A DNA stretch of 64,000 nucleotides, taken from assembly GCA_017434855.1 (NCBI GenBank), contig JAFRUA010000028.1:1-64000 (forward strand). The letters are read 5' to 3'. Source of the DNA: Clostridia bacterium. Lineage in GTDB: Bacteria; Bacillota; Clostridia; Oscillospirales; Acutalibacteraceae. This document shows positions 15,957-24,221 of this stretch, in pieces. The position numbers and the translations under genes were made by a program. The notes beneath the pieces are model-generated. The model searched no databases, had not been told where the DNA came from, and saw only the letters and a program-made list of their open reading frames with translations. Numbering within the stretch: position 1 is the stretch's first letter; each line of letters opens with the position of its first letter.

Positions 15957-17855
15957 TTAATACCGCGCGCCGAAAATTTTGGCGAAGATGCCGTGGAACC
16001 ATGCGATCAGACCGGCGAAGAAACCGACGTGCTCCTGACCGCACCACGGGCAGACGTCCTTCAAATGGAAACCGCAGCGCTGGCAGTCGCCGTGCTCGTC
16101 GGGTTCGGTGTGGCCGAGCGCGTTCGTTGTAACGGTCTCGCGGCTGAGTTCGGTACCGCACTCCGTGCAATACACCACGCTGTCGTAATGTCCACCATTG
16201 TTGCAGTCTGCCGTTGTTTCGTTTTCTCGAACTGCAGCACCCGGAGTGTGGTCGAGAGTCGGGGTCGGTGTTGTGTAGCTGTCGCCGCAGGCGCAGGTGT
16301 AGGTCGTCTCACCCGGCTCGCTGCAGGTGGGCTGCTTCGTGACTTGCGACGTGTAGCTGTGCTGGTGCAGACTGCTTTCATCTACTACGATATAGATGCT
16401 GAAGGACGTTGCGGTGAATGTGATTTTCCCGTTATAGACGCTGATCGACGTCACACGCTCAACGGAACCGTCTGCGTTCACATGGTAGACCGCAAGGCTG
16501 TTTTCGTTGTAGCCGGCAGGGACGGGAATTGACACCGTAACCGCTGCGTCGGGCCGCGTCTCAACGCCGTTCACCAGCGTCTTGATGTTCCAAGCGGACA
16601 TCTTTTCATAATCTCCGACCAGATAATTGGGAACATCGTCAACCTGTGTCACAGATATTGTGACCGCGCCGCTAAAACAGCCGTCCTGATAGGTTACGGC
16701 AATGCCGGTGTCAGCGTCAGTGACGGTTGCACCCCTATAATATATTGTGGCTTTATTCATCACAGATTGAGCTTCAGGACTGATGTCGATATTATTCCAT
16801 TGTGTTTTCGTCCCATAGTAGTATATATATCTCAAATTCGTACAGCCTACAAACGCATTGTAGATCTCCGTCATACTGCCTGGAATTGTTACACTTGTCA
16901 ATTTGGCACAATCAGAAAACGTCCAGGTGGAGATGCACGTCACGCCGTTTGGAATCACCACAGAACTCAGACCACTTTTGCAAAACGCAGAAGCGCCGAT
17001 GCTTGTCACACTGTCCGGAATTTCCACACTTCCCAAGCGGCTGCAGCCTTGAAACGCGTAATCGCCGATACTTGTCACGCTGTCAGGAATTGTCACGCTT
17101 CTCAAATTGGCACAGTCATAAAACGTATAATTTGGAATGCTCGTCACGCCGCTTGAAATCTTCACAGACTGCACACCGCTCTTGAAAAACAAATCACCCC
17201 CGATACTTGTCACACTGTCCGGAATGGTTACGTTTATCAGGCTGCTGCACCTTTCAAACGCACAAGCACCGATACTTGTCACGCTGTCCGGAATGGTTAT
17301 CCCTTGAAGATCTTTAAAATTTTCAAACGCGCAAGATCCAATTTTTGTTACACCGTTCGGAATCGTCAAATATGTGACAAGCGTTCCGTTGAGATAAATC
17401 TCCGATGCATAATCATTTGGGTTGGAAGCAATAGACTCAAACCTGATATTACACCATGCCGCAACATCCGTGAAGTCAACGCGCGTCAAACCGGTGCAGT
17501 ACATAAATGCAGTGCCGCCGGAACTCGTCAAACTGCTTGGAATCGATACACTTTTCAAACTGGAACAGTTATAAAAAGCATTACTCCCGATACGGGTCAC
17601 GCCTTCACCGATTGAAAGTGATCGAATTGTGTCCCGGTATCCATAATATGGGGCGGGGTTATCTTCTAAGAGATAATCGTACATCTCTCCTGTACCGCTG
17701 ATCGTAAGCAAGCCCTCAGTGTCGAGCGTCCAAGTAAGATTCTCACCACAAGTGCCGCTGTGGGAAATGGTCGCACCGTATGCCATCGGCACAGCGCAGA
17801 TCACCATCACCACAGTCAGAAGAATTGTTAATGTTCGATTGATTCGTTTTCTCAT
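15957..17855 (-). CDS. BspA-type leucine-rich-repeat surface protein
   Basis: A 632-residue secreted protein. Residues 1-28 are a signal peptide (ILLTVVMVICAVPMAYG). About residues 60-350 contain ten or more BspA-type repeats with the core TIPDSVTSIGxxAFxxCSxL. After a beta-rich middle region, a Cys-rich tail contains two treble-clef-like units (PTCSEPGETTYTCACGDSY and a later CTECG) and ends with CPWCGQEHVGFFAGLIAWFH and a basic hydrophobic end. There is no LPXTG motif, so the tail may be an unusual anchor. The start at 17855 has GGAGGG eight bases upstream and gives a clean signal peptide. Relatives bind host or matrix proteins; the ligand here is unknown. Confidence 0.9.
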   Translation of the reverse strand: MRKRINRTLTILLTVVMVICAVPMAYGATISHSGTCGENLTWTLDTEGLLTISGTGEMYDYLLEDNPAPYYGYRDTIRSLSIGEGVTRIGSNAFYNCSSLKSVSIPSSLTSSGGTAFMYCTGLTRVDFTDVAAWCNIRFESIASNPNDYASEIYLNGTLVTYLTIPNGVTKIGSCAFENFKDLQGITIPDSVTSIGACAFERCSSLINVTIPDSVTSIGGDLFFKSGVQSVKISSGVTSIPNYTFYDCANLRSVTIPDSVTSIGDYAFQGCSRLGSVEIPDSVTSIGASAFCKSGLSSVVIPNGVTCISTWTFSDCAKLTSVTIPGSMTEIYNAFVGCTNLRYIYYYGTKTQWNNIDISPEAQSVMNKATIYYRGATVTDADTGIAVTYQDGCFSGAVTISVTQVDDVPNYLVGDYEKMSAWNIKTLVNGVETRPDAAVTVSIPVPAGYNENSLAVYHVNADGSVERVTSISVYNGKITFTATSFSIYIVVDESSLHQHSYTSQVTKQPTCSEPGETTYTCACGDSYTTPTPTLDHTPGAAVRENETTADCNNGGHYDSVVYCTECGTELSRETVTTNALGHTEPDEHGDCQRCGFHLKDVCPWCGQEHVGFFAGLIAWFHGIFAKIFGARY

Positions 17856-17889
17856 GTTTTTGCCCTCCGAAATATATATAGATTTTTCT

Positions 17890-17936
17890 GCGCAATAAAA
17901 AATGCGCCCAAGAAGGACGCATAAAAAATGCCGTCC
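17890..17936 (-). other. Two similar hairpins in the leader of the BspA-like gene
   Basis: GCGCA/TGCGC (17890-17907) and GGACGCAT/ATGCCGTCC (17915-17936) both close an A/T-only loop. They lie 35-80 bases before the start codon and could affect the mRNA 5' end. No known riboswitch was recognised. Confidence 0.4.
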
Positions 17937-17944
17937 ATCTTGTC

Positions 17945-18071
17945 GCCAAACAAAAACAATCATATTCTATTTCGAAAAAGAGAAAAGATGTTCAGGACGC
18001 ACTTTTTAATAAAGTGAGCCTCTTTTTCGAAATATGAAAAAGCCACTAAAAATGACTTGTTTTTGTTTGGC
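17945..18071. repeat. MITE-like inverted-repeat element, 127 bases
   Basis: The outer ends GCCAAACAAAAACAA (17945) and its complement ending at 18071 match perfectly. A second matched block, TATTTCGAAAAAGA, lies inside. The left arm lacks about 12 bases that the right arm has. The centre holds a small CACTTT/AAAGTG hairpin. It carries no gene. Confidence 0.65.
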
Positions 18072-18117
18072 ACCTCTATTCTACCACATCTCTCCGAAAA
18101 ATGCAAGCATTTTTTCA

Positions 18118-18268
18118 ACCTCATCCGTCACGCGCTTTTTACGCTTCGACTGTTCAATCAGGCTTCGGGGCGCGTGCCACCTTTCCCGCCAGCGGGGAAG
18201 GCAGAAAGTTGCCGCAAAAAAAGCCTTCCCCTTTGGAGGGGAAGGTGGCCCGAAGGGTCGGATGAGGT
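18118..18268. repeat. MITE-like element with 10-base terminal inverted repeats
   Basis: ACCTCATCCG (18118-18127) and CGGATGAGGT (18259-18268) are perfect inverted ends. Inside, GCCACCTT (from about 18176) is the complement of AAGGTGGC (to about 18249), and CCTTCCCC/GGGGAAGG forms a tight hairpin near 18225-18246. The GGGGAAGGTGGC...GGATGAGGTG core is familiar as a dispersed noncoding repeat of gut Clostridia. The rest of 18072-18420 holds no gene, only this element and the next terminator. Confidence 0.7.
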
Positions 18269-18338
18269 GGTAACCTCAACGCTCCATCGGCGGGTTACAC
18301 CTTCCCACCGCCGCCCACGTTCCCCGCGTACCAAAACG

Positions 18339-18372
18339 AAAAAACACAAAAGCGACCCTGTTGGGCCGCTTC
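18339..18372 (-). terminator. Terminator of the E2-type acyltransferase gene
   Basis: On the minus strand AAGCGGCCC pairs with GGGTCGCTT (one G-U) around AACA, followed by TTTTGTGTTTTTT. Confidence 0.8.
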
Positions 18373-18421
18373 TGCGTTTGGGGAAGAAAACACATAAAGA
18401 AACTGTCAAAATCAATTGGCC

Positions 18422-19390
18422 TTACGCGACCACGGTCAGATAGCCTTTCTTTTCCGTGGCGGGCTTCGGGTCGCTGACCCAGGAGCGCATGATCTCCGGG
18501 TTCGCAAAGATCCCGTCCAGATGCTTCAGGAAAGGCACGATCTCGCCGAAATCCAGCGCGCGGTGGTCAAACGCGATGCACATCGGCAGCACCTTGCGCG
18601 ATTCCACACGCAGGCGGCCGTAGGCGTCTTTCACGACCAGCGGTTTGTCCTGCACCGCACCCACCGAGATCGCGCAGACCTGCGGGGGAACAATCTCCAG
18701 CAGGGCGATCGCGCCGCGCTGGTTTGTATAGTTTGAACCGACGTTGGTGACCGTGACGGTGCCCTGCTCAATGTCGTGCAGCGTCAGGCGCTCGGTTTCG
18801 GGGATGGCTTCATAGTCTTTTTTCGCCTTGCCGTGCAGGTGCTTTGCGGTGGACTTGCCGATGTTGGCGCCGGCGATGCGGCAGACCGTCTGCAGCAGCT
18901 TGCCCTTGCGAAGACCCTTGAAGGTGTTGTCGATGGAAACGGAGTACATGGCCTCGGCAAGGTTCGTCTTTTCCGCGCGGCGGCGGACGTCCTTGACATA
19001 GGCGGTCATTTCGTCAATGTTTTTGCTGTCGAAGTCATGCAGATTGATCGTCATCATCTCGCCGTTCGGCAGGATCATCGGCATGGAAATGTCGATGTTT
19101 TCAAACGTGTCGATGTGACCGGTGACATAATGGCGGTTGAAATGGATGTGAGAATTCATGACCGGCGCAGCCTTGAGGCCCTCGGTGATCACCTTGAGCA
19201 TCAGGGTGTTGAAGGTGAAGCGCGCTTCGTCATATCGGCTGTCGTTGAATGCTTTATACGTCCGAAAGAATTCCGTCACGTCCGGCTCATACATATAAGT
19301 GACGTGCGGCACATTCTGCCACGATTCCGTGGTCACGTTTGCCACGATCTTGCGCTGAATGTGGAAGTATTCTGTCTTTGCTGCTTTCAC
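18422..19390 (-). CDS. Stand-alone E2-type (2-oxoacid dehydrogenase) acyltransferase domain
   Basis: A 322-residue protein that is only the catalytic, chloramphenicol-acetyltransferase-like domain of 2-oxoacid dehydrogenase E2. The usual lipoyl and E1/E3-binding domains are absent, and no E1 or E3 gene lies nearby. The catalytic His motif, normally DHRxxDG, reads FDHRALDFGE: His and Asp are kept but Gly is Phe. GTVTVTNVGS and NFxRHYVTGHIDTFENID-type strands are family features. The GTG at 19390 is chosen because GAGGTG lies six bases upstream. It may be a CoA-dependent acyltransferase on a small substrate, perhaps with the acyl-CoA ligase upstream; unproven. Confidence 0.85.
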   Translation of the reverse strand: MKAAKTEYFHIQRKIVANVTTESWQNVPHVTYMYEPDVTEFFRTYKAFNDSRYDEARFTFNTLMLKVITEGLKAAPVMNSHIHFNRHYVTGHIDTFENIDISMPMILPNGEMMTINLHDFDSKNIDEMTAYVKDVRRRAEKTNLAEAMYSVSIDNTFKGLRKGKLLQTVCRIAGANIGKSTAKHLHGKAKKDYEAIPETERLTLHDIEQGTVTVTNVGSNYTNQRGAIALLEIVPPQVCAISVGAVQDKPLVVKDAYGRLRVESRKVLPMCIAFDHRALDFGEIVPFLKHLDGIFANPEIMRSWVSDPKPATEKKGYLTVVA

Positions 19391-19499
19391 TGCGGACACC
19401 TCATTTCTGCATCGAACGTGTGGTTGATCCGAAAACGTCGGTTTTCGTTTTTGAACTTTTTAAAAACGTATCCCGTCGTTTATTAACTTTCTATGAAGG

Positions 19500-19528
19500 A
19501 TTTTACCAGAAAAAAGCGGATTTGTCTA
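19500..19528 (-). promoter_or_regulatory. Promoter of the E2-type gene
   Basis: On the minus strand TAGACA (19528-19523), 17 bases, TAAAAT (19505-19500). Confidence 0.7.
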
Positions 19529-19560
19529 TAGGTTTTATGGTAGAATCTTGAGAAATTTCA

Positions 19561-19590
19561 CCGATTATTTTGTGTACATTGTACAATCGG
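19561..19590. promoter_or_regulatory. Candidate operator upstream of the E2-type gene
   Basis: TGTACATTGTACA (19573-19585) is a perfect palindrome, set within CCGATT...AATCGG (19561-19590). It lies about 35-60 bases upstream of the -35 box. The regulator is unknown. Confidence 0.5.
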
Positions 19591-19615
19591 TTGAGTCGCG
19601 GCTCATGTTTTAGTC

Positions 19616-19654
19616 AAATAAAAAAGAAGACCGTTGACACCTGTCTTCTTTTTC
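19616..19654 (-). terminator. Terminator of the acyl-CoA ligase gene
   Basis: AAGAAGAC (19624-19631) pairs with GTCTTCTT (19643-19650), with A/T runs on both sides, so it also works on the plus strand. Confidence 0.8.
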
Positions 19655-19682
19655 ATTTTTCATTCATTTTTTTACCACAAGT

Positions 19683-21377
19683 TTACTCGTCGGCGGTTTC
19701 GTCCCTGACCGGCGGCGTGCGCTTCGGCTTTTGCGTACTTGTTTTTTCAATCGCCTTGTCGCGGATGAACACGCTGCGGATGCTTTTATACGACGGCAGG
19801 CGGCGGTTAACACGGCGGATCACGTCGCGGATCACGCCCTGCACCTCTTCATTCGTCACCTTGTCTTTGCCCAGATGGGCCTTGATCGCGTCCTCATCGG
19901 GCACCACCTGCACCGCGACCACGGCGTCCCCCGCCGTCTCTTCGCCAAAGATCAGCGATTCCAGCACCAGCGGCTCGCGGTTGAGATAGGACTCCAGCTC
20001 TTCGGGATAGACGTTCTCACCGGTTTTGGTGACGATGATGTTTTTCTTTCGCCCGGTGATGTGATAATCGCCGTCGTCATCGCGGTACGCAAGATCGCCC
20101 GTCCGCAGCCAGCCGTCCTTCAAAACCGCGGCGGTTGCTTTTTTGTTTTTATAGTACCCGAGCATCACGCTGCCGCCGCGCACGCACAGCTCTCCGACGC
20201 CGCTGTCGTCCGCGTCGTCCAGGATCACCTGCAGCCCGTCCAGCGGGGTGCCGACGCCGTCCGGCTTTGGCGCGTCAGAGCTGTTGCACAGCACCACGGG
20301 CGCGCACTCCGTCAGCCCGTACCCCAGAACCACGGGAATGCCGAACGAGGAAAAATCACGCGCCACGCTTGGGTCCAGCGCCGCGGCGCCAACCACGATC
20401 ATCCGCAGCCGCCCGCCGAACGCCTCATGGATCAGGGCATAGACGTATTTTTTCAGATCAAAGCGTGCAGTTAAAAACGACATGCGCCCGCTTGCCAATG
20501 AACGTTTGAAACGCCCCTGCTTTTCCAGTTGGGCCAGGATGCGCTTGTGCATTTTTTCCAGCATCAGCGGCACGGTCACAAACACCGTGGGCTGAAAGAA
20601 TTTCAGGTCCGCGGACACATGGCGCAGTCCCGGACAAAACGCCACGGCACCGCCGACAGACAGCAGCAGCAGCATGCAGATGTTTTGATAGGCATGATGC
20701 AGCGGAAGCACACACAGCGTGGTGTCGTCTGCCAAAACCTTGACCCGCTGCCGCAGCGCATGCAGCGCAAAGCAGAGGTTTTCATCAGAGAGCATCACGC
20801 CCTTCGGCTTGTCGGTGGTTCCGCTGGTGAAAAACAGCACGGTGCAGCGCTGCGGATCGATCTCCAGATTCAAAAAGCGGTCGTCGCCGGCGTCCATTGC
20901 CGCTGCACCCTCTTGCAAAAGGGATTCCAGCGAAACGGCATGCGCATCCTCGGTGCCGTCCAGCGCAACGATCAGCAGCTTTTTCGGCAATCTGCGGCGG
21001 ACCTGCGCCAGCTTTTCCAGCCCCTCACGGTCGGCAAACAGCACGCGGACATCCGCAAACTTGCAGGTGAACGCAATCTCTTCCGGCAAAAGCTGCCGGT
21101 CCAGCGGGACCGCAACCCCCGCGCCGCAGCAAACGGTCAGGTAGGCCAGCGCCCAGTCCGGGCTGTTGCGTCCAAGGATCGCCATAGCCTTTCCGCCACA
21201 GTCCCGCTTCAAAAGCGCTGTTCCCAGCGCGCGGATGCGGTCAAGCAATGCACGGTACGTCCAGCGCGAAAGGCTGTTTTCATCCGTGCGAAAAAGGATG
21301 GCAGGCTTCAGCGGCGTTTTGGCCGCACGCCGTTCCAATCGCGCGCGAAGTGTGGCGGCGTCTTTTGCGATTTCCAT
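19683..21377 (-). CDS. AMP-forming acyl-CoA synthetase (long-chain fatty acid type)
   Basis: A 564-residue adenylate-forming enzyme that would activate a carboxylic acid with ATP and CoA. Signatures are FFTSGTTDKPKGVM (ATP loop), GYGLTECAPVV, LRTGDLAYRDDDGDYHITGR and the C-terminal EKTSTQKPKR with the catalytic Lys. The pattern is closest to long-chain acyl-CoA ligases; the exact acid is not predictable here. ATG 21377 has GGAGGTGAAC just upstream; the longer frame begins inside the promoter. It is divergent from the GH13 gene and shares with it an operator-like repeat region. Confidence 0.92.
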   Translation of the reverse strand: MEIAKDAATLRARLERRAAKTPLKPAILFRTDENSLSRWTYRALLDRIRALGTALLKRDCGGKAMAILGRNSPDWALAYLTVCCGAGVAVPLDRQLLPEEIAFTCKFADVRVLFADREGLEKLAQVRRRLPKKLLIVALDGTEDAHAVSLESLLQEGAAAMDAGDDRFLNLEIDPQRCTVLFFTSGTTDKPKGVMLSDENLCFALHALRQRVKVLADDTTLCVLPLHHAYQNICMLLLLSVGGAVAFCPGLRHVSADLKFFQPTVFVTVPLMLEKMHKRILAQLEKQGRFKRSLASGRMSFLTARFDLKKYVYALIHEAFGGRLRMIVVGAAALDPSVARDFSSFGIPVVLGYGLTECAPVVLCNSSDAPKPDGVGTPLDGLQVILDDADDSGVGELCVRGGSVMLGYYKNKKATAAVLKDGWLRTGDLAYRDDDGDYHITGRKKNIIVTKTGENVYPEELESYLNREPLVLESLIFGEETAGDAVVAVQVVPDEDAIKAHLGKDKVTNEEVQGVIRDVIRRVNRRLPSYKSIRSVFIRDKAIEKTSTQKPKRTPPVRDETADE

Positions 21378-21414
21378 GCGTTCACCTCCGTTTCCTGCAA
21401 ATCTTTCCATCTCT

Positions 21415-21443
21415 ATTATATGAAAAAAACGGCCGTTTGACAA
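21415..21443 (-). promoter_or_regulatory. Promoter of the acyl-CoA ligase gene
   Basis: On the minus strand TTGTCA (21443-21438), 17 bases, TATAAT (21420-21415). Confidence 0.8.
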
Positions 21444-21484
21444 GCCTTTCAAAAAATCCGTCACTTTTGACAATCATTTCAAAA
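21436..21484. promoter_or_regulatory. Two 19-base direct repeats between divergent promoters
   Basis: TTTGACAAGCCTTTCAAAA (21436-21454) and TTTGACAATCATTTCAAAA (21466-21484) agree at 17 of 19 positions and start 30 bases apart, about three helical turns. Each holds an inverted TTTGA-N8-TCAAA. Copy one covers the -35 of the ligase promoter; copy two abuts the -35 of the glucosidase promoter. Confidence 0.65.
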
Positions 21485-21489
21485 CAGCC

Positions 21490-21518
21490 TTGCATTATTC
21501 TGTGAATTATGATAGAAT
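21490..21518 (+). promoter_or_regulatory. Promoter of the GH13 gene
   Basis: TTGCAT (21490-21495), 17 bases, TAGAAT (21513-21518). Confidence 0.75.
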
Positions 21519-21554
21519 TATTTTGTAGTATTGAAATCAAAGGGAGGAAACAAT

Positions 21555-23222
21555 ATGCAGGGCAAACAGTGGTACAAGGACATCGCGGTGTATCAGATCT
21601 GGCCGCGCTCTTTCTGTGACGGGAACGGCGACGGCATCGGCGACCTGACGGGCGTGCTGTCCAAGCTGGATTATATCAAAGACCTCGGCGTGGACGCGAT
21701 CTGGTTTTCGCCGCTCTATCCGTCCCCAAACGCGGACTACGGCTATGACATCGCGGACTACAAAGACATCTCGCCGGACTACGGCACGCTGGAGCAGTTC
21801 AAAACCGTCATTGACGAAGCGCACAAGCGCGGCCTGAAGATCATCATGGACCTGGTCATCAACCACACCTCTGACCGGCACAAGTGGTTTTTGGAAAGCA
21901 AAAAGGGCGACGACAACCCCTATCATGACTATTACTTCTGGCGCAAGGGCAAAAAGGGCGCCAAAAAACCGCCGAACAACTGGCGCTCCGTGTTTCAGGG
22001 CGGGGCCTGGGAATATGACAAGAATCTTGACGAATACTATCTGCACATTTTTGCCAAAGAGCAGGTCGACCTCAACATGGATAATCCGAAGGTCCGCGAA
22101 GAGGTCAAGAGCATCCTGCGCTTCTGGCTGGACCTTGGCGTTGACGGCTTCCGCGAGGACGTCATCACCTATATTTCCAAAAAAGAGGGACTGCCCAACG
22201 GCTTCCCGCTGCCGGTCGGCACGGGGATGGAGCACTTCACCAACGGGCCGCACCTGCGCGAGTACCTGGAGGAATTCCGCGCCGTGCTGGATGAATATGA
22301 TTGCTTCACCGTGGGCGAAGCGCCGATGATGACGCCGAAGACCGCGCTGAAATTCATCAAAGAGGACGACAAACAGGTGCTCAACATGATGTTCCATTTC
22401 CAGCACATGTCGGCCGACAACATCATCCACAACTGGATGCGCACACCGTTTAACCCGGCGAAGCTCAAGCGCGTCTATAACCGCTGGCAGACGAAGCTGT
22501 ATGGCAAGGCGTGGAACGCCCTGTATCTTGAGAACCACGACCAGCCGCGCATCATCAGCCGCTACGGCAGCGAAAAATACCGCGTGGAAAGCGGCAAAAT
22601 GCTGGCCACCATGTATATCTGCCAGAGCGGTACGCCCTTCATCTATCAGGGGCAGGAGATCGGCATGCTCAACGCGAACATTGAGCACATTGAGGACTAT
22701 GTGGACGTTTCCACGCTCAACAACTATCAGATGTTCAAAAAGTTCCACCTGCCGGAAAAGTTTATCATGAGCCTGTGCAAATACGCCTCGCGTGACAACG
22801 CGCGCACCCCCGTGCAGTGGACCGCCGAAAAGAACGCCGGCTTTACCACCGCCGACAAGCCCTGGTTCGCCGTCAACCCGAACTATCGCGAGATCAACGT
22901 CGCGGCCGCCGAAGCGGACCCGAACTCGATCCTGCACTATTACCGCAAGCTGCTCAGGTTCCGCAAAGAGAACCCCATCGTGCGCTACGGCGACTTTGAG
23001 CTGCTCAAAACGGCAGCCCCGGTCTTTGCGTACCGCCGCCGGTACGAGGGGAAGACGCTGCTGGTCATCAACTCCTTCAGCGCAAACGAGCAGGATTTCC
23101 GCGCCCCGTATGATTTCAACATGCACGCTGCCGACCTGGTCCTGTCGAACTATGACACCGCGCCGCTGGTGCACAACGGCTTTGTCATGCGGCCGTATGA
23201 ATGCCGCGTCTATTTAAAATAA
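21555..23222 (+). CDS. GH13 alpha-glucosidase / oligo-1,6-glucosidase
   Basis: A 555-residue cytoplasmic glycoside hydrolase of family 13, most like the oligo-1,6-glucosidase group (subfamily 31). The barrel shows YQIWPRSFCDGNGDGIGDL at the N-terminus, DLVINHTSDRHKWF, the nucleophile Asp in GVDGFREDVITY, the acid/base Glu in FTVGEAPMM and the transition-state Asp in LENHDQPR. There is no signal peptide, so it acts on imported oligosaccharides. AGGGAGGA precedes ATG 21555. An alpha/beta hydrolase follows 33 bases downstream. Exact linkage (1,6, 1,4 or trehalose-like) is not settled by the motifs. Confidence 0.93.
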   Translation: MQGKQWYKDIAVYQIWPRSFCDGNGDGIGDLTGVLSKLDYIKDLGVDAIWFSPLYPSPNADYGYDIADYKDISPDYGTLEQFKTVIDEAHKRGLKIIMDLVINHTSDRHKWFLESKKGDDNPYHDYYFWRKGKKGAKKPPNNWRSVFQGGAWEYDKNLDEYYLHIFAKEQVDLNMDNPKVREEVKSILRFWLDLGVDGFREDVITYISKKEGLPNGFPLPVGTGMEHFTNGPHLREYLEEFRAVLDEYDCFTVGEAPMMTPKTALKFIKEDDKQVLNMMFHFQHMSADNIIHNWMRTPFNPAKLKRVYNRWQTKLYGKAWNALYLENHDQPRIISRYGSEKYRVESGKMLATMYICQSGTPFIYQGQEIGMLNANIEHIEDYVDVSTLNNYQMFKKFHLPEKFIMSLCKYASRDNARTPVQWTAEKNAGFTTADKPWFAVNPNYREINVAAAEADPNSILHYYRKLLRFRKENPIVRYGDFELLKTAAPVFAYRRRYEGKTLLVINSFSANEQDFRAPYDFNMHAADLVLSNYDTAPLVHNGFVMRPYECRVYLK

Positions 23223-23255
23223 TACCGAACAATCATCATAAACGGAGGGGTTTCT

Positions 23256-24152
23256 ATGAGCAGCCGGCGTTCCCCCATGGCCATCCTCGTCTCCTTTTAC
23301 CTAAAGAAGACAAACAAGGGCTATTTTGATTCCGATGAAGCCGTCCGCCTGCATATGTTCCGCCGCGGCGCGGTGCAGGACTTACCGGTCGCCCTGCCGC
23401 GCAAGGCACTGAACGCGGGCGCGATTCTGACCAGGTTTAACGGCGTTCAGATCATCGAATTCGGTACGCCCGAAACCGCACAACAGACCATCATCCATCT
23501 GCACGGCGGGGCCTATGTCAACGACGTGTTTCCGCAGCACCTGACCTTTTGCCGGCAGCTGTCGCAGCGGCTGAACGCGCACGTGCTGCTGCCGCGCTAT
23601 CCCCTTGTGCCGAACTATGACCACACGGACGCCTATACGTTTTTGTACCCGTTTTATTCCGCCGTATGCGCCGGCGCAAAGGGGCCGGTTTCGATCATCG
23701 GCGACTCCGCCGGCGGCGGGCTGGCGCTGGCGTTCTGTCAGCAGCTGCACGCGCGTTCGCTGCCGCAGCCAGCCCATCTGGTTCTGATCTCGCCGTGGGT
23801 AGACGTTTCCATGTCCGGCGTCTATGATCCCGAGATCGAACGGCGCGACGCCATGCTGAAGGTCGCCGGGCTCAAAACCATCGGCAAGGTCTGGGCCGGG
23901 GGCAGCGACGTCCGGGACCCGGCGGTCAGCCCCCTGTTCGGCGACAATCACGGGCTGCCGCGCACGCTCGGTTTTTGCGGAACGCATGAGATTCTGCACG
24001 GCGACGTCACCGCCTGCTTTGAAAAGCTGCAGGCCGACGGCGTGGACGCAAAACTGATCGTCGGCGAAAAGCTGGGCCACGACTATGTGCTGTACCCCAT
24101 CCCGGAGGGAAAGCAGGCCGTCGATACGATCTGCGCGGAACTGCAGACGTAA
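23256..24152 (+). CDS. Alpha/beta-hydrolase fold-3 esterase
   Basis: A 298-residue enzyme of the hormone-sensitive-lipase group. HGGAYVN (oxyanion hole, about residue 82), GDSAGGGLAL (nucleophile, about 150) and the C-terminal GHDYVLYP (His) are clear, and the acid lies in the GTHEILHGD region. No signal peptide, so cytoplasmic. GGAGGGG precedes the ATG. It is the second gene of the GH13 unit; a short-chain acyl ester, for example on a sugar, is a plausible substrate but is inferred only from the neighbour. It faces the zinc-ribbon operon across a shared terminator. Confidence 0.88.
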   Translation: MSSRRSPMAILVSFYLKKTNKGYFDSDEAVRLHMFRRGAVQDLPVALPRKALNAGAILTRFNGVQIIEFGTPETAQQTIIHLHGGAYVNDVFPQHLTFCRQLSQRLNAHVLLPRYPLVPNYDHTDAYTFLYPFYSAVCAGAKGPVSIIGDSAGGGLALAFCQQLHARSLPQPAHLVLISPWVDVSMSGVYDPEIERRDAMLKVAGLKTIGKVWAGGSDVRDPAVSPLFGDNHGLPRTLGFCGTHEILHGDVTACFEKLQADGVDAKLIVGEKLGHDYVLYPIPEGKQAVDTICAELQT

Positions 24153-24163
24153 TAGAAAGCATA

Positions 24164-24200
24164 ACAAAAACACCCACCGTGTTCGTCTTGTCACGGTGGG
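24164..24200 (-). terminator. Terminator at the convergent gene ends
   Basis: CCCACCGTG (24173-24181) pairs with CACGGTGGG (24192-24200). The T-rich tail is on the minus strand, so it mainly ends the zinc-ribbon operon. Confidence 0.75.
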
Positions 24201-24221
24201 CATTGTATTGATTGAAGAGGG

